The position numbers and the translations under genes were made by a program. From assembly GCF_017313225.1 (NCBI RefSeq), contig NZ_JAFLNE010000012.1, positions 1-48,939 on the forward strand: a stretch of 48,939 bases of DNA, read 5' to 3'. Origin of the DNA: Allomuricauda sp. CAU 1633 (GTDB lineage: Bacteria; Bacteroidota; Bacteroidia; Flavobacteriales; Flavobacteriaceae). Below the pieces are notes generated by a model. That model was given only the letters and a program-made list of their open reading frames with translations, did no database searches and was not told the origin of the DNA. How positions within the stretch are numbered: the stretch's first letter is position 1; every line of letters begins with the position of its first letter. Below, one piece after another: positions 43,346 to 48,939 of the stretch.

Positions 43346-43353
43346 TAACTTTG
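43346..43353 (+). promoter_or_regulatory. Candidate -7 element of trxA
   Basis: TAACTTTG matches TANNTTTG and ends 20 bp upstream of the trxA start codon. No obvious TTTG -33 element is seen. Confidence 0.45.
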
Positions 43354-43373
43354 CGAATATTAAAACAAATAAG

Positions 43374-43691
43374 ATGGCACTAGAAATAACAGATGCAACT
43401 TTTGACGAAGTAGTTTTAAAAAGCGACAAACCCGTCGTAGTAGATTTTTGGGCAGCATGGTGCGGCCCTTGTAGAATGGTAGGTCCAATCATTGAGGAAG
43501 TAAGCCAAGAATACGAAGGTAAAGCCGTTGTGGGCAAGGTGGATGTTGATGCTAACCAACAGTTTGCCGCTAAATATGGGGTACGTAACATTCCTACCGT
43601 ATTGGTCTTCAAAAATGGCGAGATTGTGAACCGTCAAGTGGGTGTATCTCCCAAGAAAGTTTATACAGATGCGATAGAGGCCGCTCTATAA
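43374..43691 (+). CDS. trxA: Thioredoxin
   Basis: This 105-aa cytosolic thioredoxin has the redox pair Cys30 and Cys33 in DFWAAWCGPCRMVGP. The cis-Pro lies in NIPTVLVFKNGE. Other hallmarks are VVVDFWA and VDVDANQQFAAKYGVRNIPT. The start at 43374 (MALEITDATFDE) is preferred over an upstream ATG at 43317 because it gives the standard length and lies 20 bp after a -7 element. A strong terminator follows. Confidence 0.95.
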   Translation: MALEITDATFDEVVLKSDKPVVVDFWAAWCGPCRMVGPIIEEVSQEYEGKAVVGKVDVDANQQFAAKYGVRNIPTVLVFKNGEIVNRQVGVSPKKVYTDAIEAAL

Positions 43692-43712
43692 CATTGTTCG
43701 AATACCGATTTT

Positions 43713-43744
43713 AAAAAAGGTTTGGCAATCGCCAAGCCTTTTTT
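43713..43744 (+). terminator. Terminator of trxA
   Basis: AAAAAAGGTTTGGC and GCCAAGCCTTTTTT pair (one G-T pair) around an AATC loop, with a T-rich end, 20 bp after the trxA stop. Confidence 0.8.
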
Positions 43745-43764
43745 GTTTTATCTTGAAGCCTTGA

Positions 43765-44694
43765 ATGGATATTCGGTCAGAACTTCATAAAGCACAACTT
43801 TTCCAAAATCTGGAGCTATTGGCCCATCAGATTGTGGAAGGTTTTATCAGTGGTATCCATAAAAGTCCCTTCCATGGATTTTCTGCTGAGTTTGCCGAGC
43901 ATAAAATTTACAATGCTGGCGAAAGCACCAAACACATTGATTGGAAATTGTTTGCCAAAACAGACCGACTGTACACCAAACGATACGAGGACGAGACCAA
44001 CTTACGTTGCCACATGATTTTGGACAACTCTGCCTCGATGTACTATCCCGAGGTAAAAAATCTTTCCATTAACAACCTCAACAAGATTGGGTTTGGGGTT
44101 TTGTCCATTGCCGCTTTGATGCAAATCCTAAAAAAACAACGAGATGCGGTCGGATTGAGCATTTATTCCGATGCCTATAACTTTTATGCTAGTGAGAAAA
44201 ACAGTGAGCGTCATTTTCAGATGTTGTACTCCAAACTGAACGAGGTTTCGGAAACTCAAAATGCTTCTGAAACCACCAAGACGTATACCTTTTTACATCA
44301 AATAGCCGAAAAAATACATCGCCGGAGTCTTATTTTCCTGTTTTCAGACATGTTCCAGACCGAAACCGAAGAGGCCCAACTCTTTGATGCCCTCCGCCAT
44401 TTAAAATACAACAAACATGCTGTGGTGCTTTTTCATTTGCTTGATGAGAAGCATGAGCTTGGTTTTGAGTTTGAAAATACCCCCAAGCGTTATGTGGATG
44501 TGGAGACTGGGGAACATATCGATTTATATGCAGACAACATTAAGAAAGCCTACGCCAAAAAAGTCCGGGAATATCAGGAAAGTTTACAATTAAAATGCGC
44601 CCAGTACCGAATCAAATATGTAGGTGTGGATGTGCGGCAAAACTTCTCCCAAGTACTGAATACATTTATGATTGAGCGACAGAAATTTGTTTAG
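43765..44694 (+). CDS. DUF58 protein
   Basis: This 309-aa protein of the DUF58 family has EFAEHKIYNAGESTKHIDWK and LFAKTDRLYTKRYEDETNLR as the family core, followed by a von Willebrand-A-like part (CHMILDNSASMYYPE, metal-binding DxSxS form; LIFLFSDMF). DUF58 proteins usually accompany MoxR-type AAA ATPases and vWA membrane proteins in chaperone-like complexes. No moxR gene is in the window. It is 20 bp after the trxA terminator and probably transcribed on its own. It is the last core gene before tRNA-Asp. Confidence 0.88.
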   Translation: MDIRSELHKAQLFQNLELLAHQIVEGFISGIHKSPFHGFSAEFAEHKIYNAGESTKHIDWKLFAKTDRLYTKRYEDETNLRCHMILDNSASMYYPEVKNLSINNLNKIGFGVLSIAALMQILKKQRDAVGLSIYSDAYNFYASEKNSERHFQMLYSKLNEVSETQNASETTKTYTFLHQIAEKIHRRSLIFLFSDMFQTETEEAQLFDALRHLKYNKHAVVLFHLLDEKHELGFEFENTPKRYVDVETGEHIDLYADNIKKAYAKKVREYQESLQLKCAQYRIKYVGVDVRQNFSQVLNTFMIERQKFV

Positions 44695-44820
44695 CCATTT
44701 ATTTTAAAAAATGTTTTGTCGAATCCGAAATGAGAATGTATATTTGCACTCGCTTTAAAAAAGCAAATGAACAAGATTTGAATCCCGCTGTTGCAGGAGT
44801 CTAGTAAAGATAAAATCATT

Positions 44821-44894
44821 GGTCTGGTAGTTCAGTTGGTTAGAATACCTGCCTGTCACGCAGGGGGTCGCGGGTTCGAGTCCCGTCCAGACCG
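44821..44894 (+). tRNA. tRNA-Asp (anticodon GTC)
   Basis: This 74-nt tRNA has acceptor strand GGTCTGG with CCAGACC, discriminator G, D-arm TAGTTCAGTTGGTTAGAATA, anticodon loop CTGTCAC (GTC) in a CCTGC/GCAGG stem and T-arm GCGGGTTCGAGTCCCGT. It is followed by a terminator and then by a tyrosine recombinase gene, the usual layout of an element integrated into a tRNA 3' end. Confidence 0.96.
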
Positions 44895-44918
44895 CTTGGA
44901 ATATTTCCAAATTTATGC

Positions 44919-44953
44919 AAAAGCCTGTAAACGAGATGTTTACAGGCTTTTTT
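44919..44953 (+). terminator. Terminator downstream of tRNA-Asp
   Basis: AAAAGCCTGTAAAC-GAGAT-GTTTACAGGCTTTT forms a perfect long stem followed by T residues, 24 bp after the tRNA. Confidence 0.85.
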
Positions 44954-44962
44954 CATTTCCAT

Positions 44963-45042
44963 TGGCACCAAAATACAGCAAAAAACACCATATAAAAGGT
45001 GCCTAATTCGGTGCCTCTCAAGACTCCGGTTTCAGAGGCACC
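44963..45042. repeat. Cluster of GGTGCC/GGCACC repeats before the integrase
   Basis: TGGCACCA (44963-44970), GGTGCCT (44998-45004), GGTGCCTCT (45010-45018) and AGAGGCACC (45034-45042) occur within 80 bp; the last two are an exact dyad. Their place between tRNA-Asp and the recombinase gene suggests arm-type binding sites of the attachment region. Confidence 0.55.
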
Positions 45043-45146
45043 TCCATCGCTATAATTGACTGTTTTGCAATTTATTGCAAGGATTTGTTAACATTTATTT
45101 AAGACCTCTTTTTGTACCTTCAAAGTGTTAATTAAATCCAATTCTT

Positions 45147-46382
45147 ATGTTTTCAACAATCAATGTCATCTTTTACCCAAAGAGAAAGGTAGTTAAGGAA
45201 CCCAAAAAATCAATTATATATGCTCGAATCACCCTTGATGGAAAACGTGCTGAGTTCAGTACGGGCAAACAAATTGAGCTTTCAAGATGGGACGCAGACA
45301 ATTGCAGGGTTCGCGGTAAAGGCCCAGAAATACTGGTTTTGAACCGATTTTTCGATACTTTGAAGGTCAAGTGTATCTCTATCTATGATGAGCTTGTCCG
45401 TAGTGGTGAATACGTGGATGCAGATACCGTGAAGAACATATTTTTGGGCAAGGGCCAGAAACAGTATATGATCTTGGAAATATTCCAAAACCACAATGAT
45501 GAAATGGAAAGTTTGGTAGGCCAAGAATTTTCTGCGGGAACACTTCAACGGTATAAAGCTGCCAAATCACATATCTCCGATTATATAGTACACAAGTACC
45601 AAAAAAAGGATTTTCCGCTTAAAAAGCTCGATTATGAGTTTATAACGGGCTTTGATTACTTTTTGAAGAGCAAAAAAAATTGCTCCCACAATACGGCGAC
45701 CAAATATATCGTCAATTTCAAAAAAATTGTTCGTATCGCATATGCCAATCAATGGATCGATCGAGACCCATTCTTTCACTGGTCGGCCAGTTGGAAACAA
45801 AAAGAGCGGGAGTTTCTATCACACGAGGAACTCGAGTCAATGTTAAGACAAGAGTTTGAATTTGAAAGATTGGATACGGTAAGGGATATGTTTTTGTTCT
45901 GTTGTTATACCGGACTGGCTTTCGCTGATATAGAAAAGCTGACCAAAGACGATCTGGTCAAGGACATCAAAGGAAACATGTGGATCAAGACCAAAAGGAA
46001 AAAAACCAAAGTTTTGAGCAGCATTCCTTTGTTGAGTATTCCAGAAGCCATTATCGACAAGTATAAAGAACATCCCAGGGTAATAGAAAAAAAGACATTG
46101 CTACCGGTTTACACGAATCAACGCACCAATTCCTATCTGAAGGAAATTGCAACGGCATGTAAAATCAAAAAGACATTGACCACCCATTTGGCCAGACATA
46201 CCTTTGCAACCACCGTGACCCTTTCCAATGGGGTGCCGATTGAATCCGTTAGCAAAATGCTCGGGCACACCTCTTTAAAAACAACTCAAATCTATGCCAA
46301 GGTATTGGACAGCAAAATTTCGGATGATATGGAAAAATTGAAGAATGACCCTGCTCTATTGAAGTTTGCAAATTCTATATGA
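45147..46382 (+). CDS. Tyrosine recombinase (CTnDOT-type integrase)
   Basis: This 411-aa site-specific recombinase has an N-terminal arm-binding domain (about 1-95: INVIFYPKRKVVKEPKKSII, then YARITLDGKRAEFSTG), a SAM-like core-binding domain (about 105-210) and a catalytic domain. The catalytic residues HLARHTF (His347, Arg350), KMLGHTSLKTTQIYAKV (His, Tyr383) and the basic KTKRKKTK turn (about 281-288) are present. The first catalytic Arg is replaced by Ala258 in CCYTGLAFADIEKL, as in CTnDOT IntDOT where a Ser sits there. It lies next to tRNA-Asp and probably marks one end of an integrated element extending to the right. Confidence 0.92.
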   Translation: MFSTINVIFYPKRKVVKEPKKSIIYARITLDGKRAEFSTGKQIELSRWDADNCRVRGKGPEILVLNRFFDTLKVKCISIYDELVRSGEYVDADTVKNIFLGKGQKQYMILEIFQNHNDEMESLVGQEFSAGTLQRYKAAKSHISDYIVHKYQKKDFPLKKLDYEFITGFDYFLKSKKNCSHNTATKYIVNFKKIVRIAYANQWIDRDPFFHWSASWKQKEREFLSHEELESMLRQEFEFERLDTVRDMFLFCCYTGLAFADIEKLTKDDLVKDIKGNMWIKTKRKKTKVLSSIPLLSIPEAIIDKYKEHPRVIEKKTLLPVYTNQRTNSYLKEIATACKIKKTLTTHLARHTFATTVTLSNGVPIESVSKMLGHTSLKTTQIYAKVLDSKISDDMEKLKNDPALLKFANSI

Positions 46383-46470
46383 GCTTAGCGGTGTCTTAAA
46401 AATGTAAGGCTACAGGACAAAGTAATATTATCGCGCGATAAGTCGGTAATTAGATGTTTAATCACTATGG

Positions 46471-46490
46471 TTTATAATGTAGCTAACCGT
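46471..46490 (-). repeat. Cassette-boundary-like motif
   Basis: The minus strand reads ACGGTTAGCTACATTATAAA. Its GTTAGCTACATTA part resembles the boundary GTTGTAGCACATTA next to the orphan gene at 13755 (one gap, few mismatches). It lies downstream of the unknown gene pair ending at 46623. Significance is uncertain. Confidence 0.3.
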
Positions 46491-46622
46491 CTTGTATATG
46501 AAAAGTAACGGGTTTTTACGCACTAATTTTCGATTTATAACAGACCTTTATTTAATTATTGATCCTTCGTTTAAGCTCCATAACCGCTATTTTTTATATA
46601 CGTTTTTAGAACCAGTTTTATC

Positions 46623-47915
46623 TCAAAATGGTAAATCGGGAACATCGAATAAACTTTCATTAGTGTCATCAAAATAACTTCCTCTTGGAGCACTTTTTGA
46701 CTTCTCGTTTTTAAATTGAATTCCTATCGTTTTTTGGTCTTGGGACAAAAAATAATCTTGATTAAAAGAATAAATTTGAATACAATCATCAAGTATCACG
46801 TGTAGATGATTTTCGTAATTCATAGACCTTGGATAAACTCTCCATCGTGTTATTGGTCCAGGAATCGTAATAATTTGATTATCACTTAAAATAACAATTA
46901 GTGCATTTTCACACTCAACAATGTTTCCAAAATAAGCAGTTCCGCCATTTGTTACTTTTCCTTTCCAGGCGTGTAAATTGAAAGAAGTCAGTTGTTCAAA
47001 TTTTTGCTCTCCTTTTTCTTCGTTTGCGTAGTTATTATATTTTATTATTTCAAATCCACCATTTTTGGCTTTGTATAATTTATCGGCTATTCCCCAACTA
47101 ACGAAGTGCTGCTTTGATTTAGTTTTAAATAAGGTACGGTCTGTAAGTTTAGATTCAAAATTTCTTGTAACCTCCATTTGTCCCGTAAGTTGAAGTTTTG
47201 CATCCCATTTAAAAGTTGCCAAAAAAGAATCTTTTACAAGCGAAGAATTATAAATGTTCATATATGAATAATTCGAAAATGAAGAGTGTTCACTACTTAC
47301 TTGATAGATAGGTTTTTTACTCTCAACTTTTTTTAGGTTTTCTGGTTGTGCTCTTGAAGTATTAAGTTCAAATAGCCCTTCATCACCACCTGATAGAGCA
47401 ATTTGTGGATATTTATTAGCTTTAATTGATAGTAAGTTACAATCCCAGAGCTTTGCTGGTTTGGAACTCACCAAATACTTTTCAGATTTTGCTCTGTGAG
47501 CAGAACTTGAAAACAAACCTTTTTCGTGTATGAAGTATAATTTATTACTGTAAATTTCTGTATCAGTCGGTAAAATTCCTGTTGGTGTATCTTGTTGCCC
47601 AATTAAAAATTCATTTAATTTTTTCTGACTTATTTCAAAGGTTTTATCTTCAACACGTCTAAATTTTTTCAATAAAAGATTTTTAAAATCTTTGTCTTTG
47701 AATAATTCAATTAAAGAAGATTTGTATAAATAATTACCATCTAAAAAACTAAATGTTAAGGCTATTTTGTCTGTTTCTTTCTTGATCAAACTTTGAACAA
47801 TAGATGTCCAGTCGTAAACCTTAAGGCTTCCTTCAAAGTCCCATAGATATAATCTGCCACGATAAATTTGGCAGTCATAATAATCTCCTTTTATGCTTAC
47901 CTTTAAAGGTTGCAC
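46623..47915 (-). CDS. Unknown 430-aa beta-rich protein
   Basis: This protein is not recognised. It has no signal or membrane segment. The sequence is rich in short beta-strand-like stretches with aromatic ends (GRLYLWDFEGSLKVYDW, SNKLYFIHEKGLFS, YPQIALSGGDEGLFEL, DSFLATFKWDAKL, QHFVSWGIADKLYKA, NALIVILSDNQIITI, HLHVILDDCIQIYS) spaced 35-60 residues apart, which could be blades of a beta-propeller; this is an inference. The C-terminal tail is charged and probably disordered. Its start overlaps the end of the 144-aa gene upstream by 13 bp, so the two form one transcription unit. Low GC marks it as accessory. Confidence 0.65.
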   Translation of the reverse strand: MQPLKVSIKGDYYDCQIYRGRLYLWDFEGSLKVYDWTSIVQSLIKKETDKIALTFSFLDGNYLYKSSLIELFKDKDFKNLLLKKFRRVEDKTFEISQKKLNEFLIGQQDTPTGILPTDTEIYSNKLYFIHEKGLFSSSAHRAKSEKYLVSSKPAKLWDCNLLSIKANKYPQIALSGGDEGLFELNTSRAQPENLKKVESKKPIYQVSSEHSSFSNYSYMNIYNSSLVKDSFLATFKWDAKLQLTGQMEVTRNFESKLTDRTLFKTKSKQHFVSWGIADKLYKAKNGGFEIIKYNNYANEEKGEQKFEQLTSFNLHAWKGKVTNGGTAYFGNIVECENALIVILSDNQIITIPGPITRWRVYPRSMNYENHLHVILDDCIQIYSFNQDYFLSQDQKTIGIQFKNEKSKSAPRGSYFDDTNESLFDVPDLPF

Positions 47916-48337
47916 GATTGTCCTCTTCTTATTTTGTTCATTTTTGCTTTTGTCAAATACCCTTGGTCAACCCAGCTTTTTAAAATGAAAGTTGGGGGTC
48001 TATCTTGCGACTTTCTCAAATAATCCGCTGGATATCCGTGCCAAATATCATTTGCACCTCCATCAACAAATTTTGCGATTTTTAAGGTTTCATTCTCAAA
48101 ATTATGTCCAATATACTGTAAAACTGAATCAATTATTTTTAAACCCCAGCCATAATTACTTTCAATCCATTTAAAGGTTTTGGTTTGGGTAAAACACTCA
48201 ATTTCATCATCAAAGTTAATTGTCCAAACAGTCTTATTCGGATTTCCTATTGCTCGATGCTGCGAAGAAATTATATAAGTTGTTGTCAATTCCTCTTCAA
48301 GTTCAATTTCTATTTCTGTGTCTGTTTTATATGGCAT
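47903..48337 (-). CDS. Unknown 144-aa partner of the beta-rich protein
   Basis: This cytosolic 144-aa protein is not recognised. It begins with an acidic stretch (TDTEIEIELEEELTTTYI), then QHRAIGNPNKTVWTINFDDE, an FKWIESNYGWGLKIIDSVLQ helix, and a C-terminal part with ANDIWHGYPADYLRKSQDRP, a conserved-looking Trp/His/Gly/Tyr/Pro cluster, and ILKSWVDQGYLTKAKMNKIR. The IWHGYP..RPP..ILKSW segment (about 98-123) is likely a functional core. It is the first gene of a two-gene unit with the beta-rich protein and lies inside the putative tRNA-Asp element. A motif resembling the cassette boundary precedes the start codon. Confidence 0.65.
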   Translation of the reverse strand: MPYKTDTEIEIELEEELTTTYIISSQHRAIGNPNKTVWTINFDDEIECFTQTKTFKWIESNYGWGLKIIDSVLQYIGHNFENETLKIAKFVDGGANDIWHGYPADYLRKSQDRPPTFILKSWVDQGYLTKAKMNKIRRGQSCNL

Positions 48338-48339
48338 TC

Positions 48340-48473
48340 TCGATGTTTGTTTAAATTTGTTCTAACGGGTTGAATATGGTGCGTTTGGCATTTTAACGCT
48401 CCAAACTTTCAATTTCCTTGTATGTTTATTTAATGCTATCTAATTCATTTTGAGCATTATCTGCCAAATGCAC
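48340..48473. repeat. Imperfect palindrome upstream of the unknown gene pair
   Basis: GTGCGTTTGGCA (48379-48390) with following TTTTAACGCTC pairs with GAGCATTATC plus TGCCAAATGCAC (48452-48473), 22-23 nt arms around about 50 nt. On the minus strand CCGTTAGAACAAATTTAAAC follows towards the start codon and resembles the CGTTGTAGCACATTAAAA boundary of the orphan unit at 13.7 kb. Confidence 0.45.
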
Positions 48474-48535
48474 TATATTTTTTGGTTAGCCACCGATTTT
48501 ACTATTTAAACATTCGTCTTTTTTGATATTGAAGA

Positions 48536-48790
48536 TTAGAAAATCCAAGTCAGAATTGAAAATACTATATACAATAATACTAATGCAAGTAAAAGGAATG
48601 TTATCATAATAATCCATCCAGTTGTGGCTTCGGCAGTAGCGCCAATTTTGTTGAGCGTCTTTGATATAAAAGGCAGTTGTATTATTTCTTTACCACTTTT
48701 AGCAAGAATATTGTCTGAGCCATTTTTGTCAATATCGATATATATAGGAACAGCTAATACTGCAATTGAAAATACAATTATGAATAGCAT
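48536..48790 (-). CDS. Small two-TM membrane protein
   Basis: This 84-aa protein has two hydrophobic helices (about 1-19, MLFIIVFSIAVLAVPIYIDI, and 60-82, IIMITFLLLALVLLYIVFSI) joined by a polar loop with DKNGSDNILAKSGKEIIQ. No family is recognised. The start codon is 28 bp from the IS terminus at 48818, so any promoter may now come from the IS or be destroyed. It is AT-rich like the rest of the right end. Confidence 0.5.
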   Translation of the reverse strand: MLFIIVFSIAVLAVPIYIDIDKNGSDNILAKSGKEIIQLPFISKTLNKIGATAEATTGWIIMITFLLLALVLLYIVFSILTWIF

Positions 48791-48817
48791 AAATTATCTT
48801 TTTAATATTAGTATGTA

Positions 48818-48939
48818 TGTAGATACCCCGATCTTTAGGACAGTTTCTCTACAAAACTAACATAATTATCAAGCTGCTTTTCTATAAACATCGTTTGGTC
48901 TTTGGTATTCAATGGACTGGTGTCTTCTTTCATGGTTGT
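48818..48939 (-). mobile_element. 3' end of an IS3-family insertion sequence (inverted copy)
   Basis: Reverse-complement identity over 122 bp to bases 2-123. On the minus strand it encodes the same IS3-type transposase C-terminus (stop at 48869-48871) and the same terminus beginning TGTAGATACCCCGATC at 48818. Two copies facing outward indicate that the window stops inside a repeated IS at each side. Confidence 0.85.

Noticed and set aside
43765..44694. MoxR-DUF58-vWA complex locus
   Set aside because: Only the DUF58 gene is present; no MoxR ATPase or separate vWA gene lies beside it.
44791..45006. Open reading frame across tRNA-Asp on the plus strand
   Set aside because: It is read through an intact tRNA and its terminator; such frames are a common artefact of tRNA sequence.
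1..48939. CRISPR array
   Set aside because: I saw no regularly spaced repeats with unique spacers and no cas-like genes.

Overview
The window reads as a piece of a marine Flavobacteriaceae chromosome (Bacteroidota), perhaps near Muricauda/Flagellimonas; the genus is only a guess. The pointers are Bacteroidota-type promoters (TANNTTTG), a DnaQ exonuclease fused to DnaE, a long acidic tail on ribosomal protein bS16, a TonB receptor with an N-terminal carboxypeptidase-regulatory-like domain, families such as DUF4230, DUF4260 and DUF4407, and a hutH-hutI-hutU-hutG order. The two outer ends are the same 122-bp sequence in opposite orientation: the 3' end of an IS3-family transposase plus the IS terminus. 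The window is therefore probably bounded by two copies of one insertion sequence.

Layout. 1-3640: AT-rich accessory DNA with a gene cut by the IS, two uncharacterised membrane proteins and an AlbA_2 (Schlafen-type) protein, lying behind tRNA-Leu. 3690-12714: core genes (M20 dipeptidase, PhnA-like protein, sulfide:quinone oxidoreductase-like flavoprotein, DUF4407 protein) and a tight six-gene leftward operon from a cyclase-family enzyme through DUF4260, DUF4230, Dabb and YjbR proteins to a membrane-anchored MutS-like ATPase. 12715-14500: a small accessory patch with parDE and an orphan gene enclosed by nested inverted repeats and a strongly folding palindromic tail. 14498-21664: leftward lipoprotein-ruvC-hemW operon, a TonB receptor with a His-rich small partner, a DUF456 protein, a nitroreductase and a LysR regulator. 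21740-27822: a complete histidine utilisation operon (hutH, hutI, an unknown 97-aa gene, hutU, hutG) divergent from the LysR gene. 27996-29701: umuDC. 29818-44694: FdhF/YdeP-type molybdopterin enzyme, a DUF433/PIN-like toxin-antitoxin pair, glutaryl-CoA dehydrogenase, TrmN6-like methyltransferase, an outer-membrane barrel, a sulfatase, rpsP-rimM, dnaE, trxA and a DUF58 protein. 44821-48939: tRNA-Asp followed by a CTnDOT-like tyrosine recombinase and AT-rich unknown genes, i.e. one end of an integrated element.

How it works together. The core supports amino-acid catabolism (His to Glu; glutaryl-CoA from Lys/Trp), replication and repair (DnaE, RuvC, UmuDC), ribosome maturation (RimM, bS16) and metal or sulfide handling. 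The accessory ends and the 13-14 kb patch hold toxin-antitoxin genes and orphan genes. The most interesting unexplained structure is the orphan-gene unit at 13689-14462, whose boundary motif partly recurs around the unknown gene pair at 46.6-48.3 kb. This looks like cassette-style mobility, but there is no recognisable integron integrase in the window.
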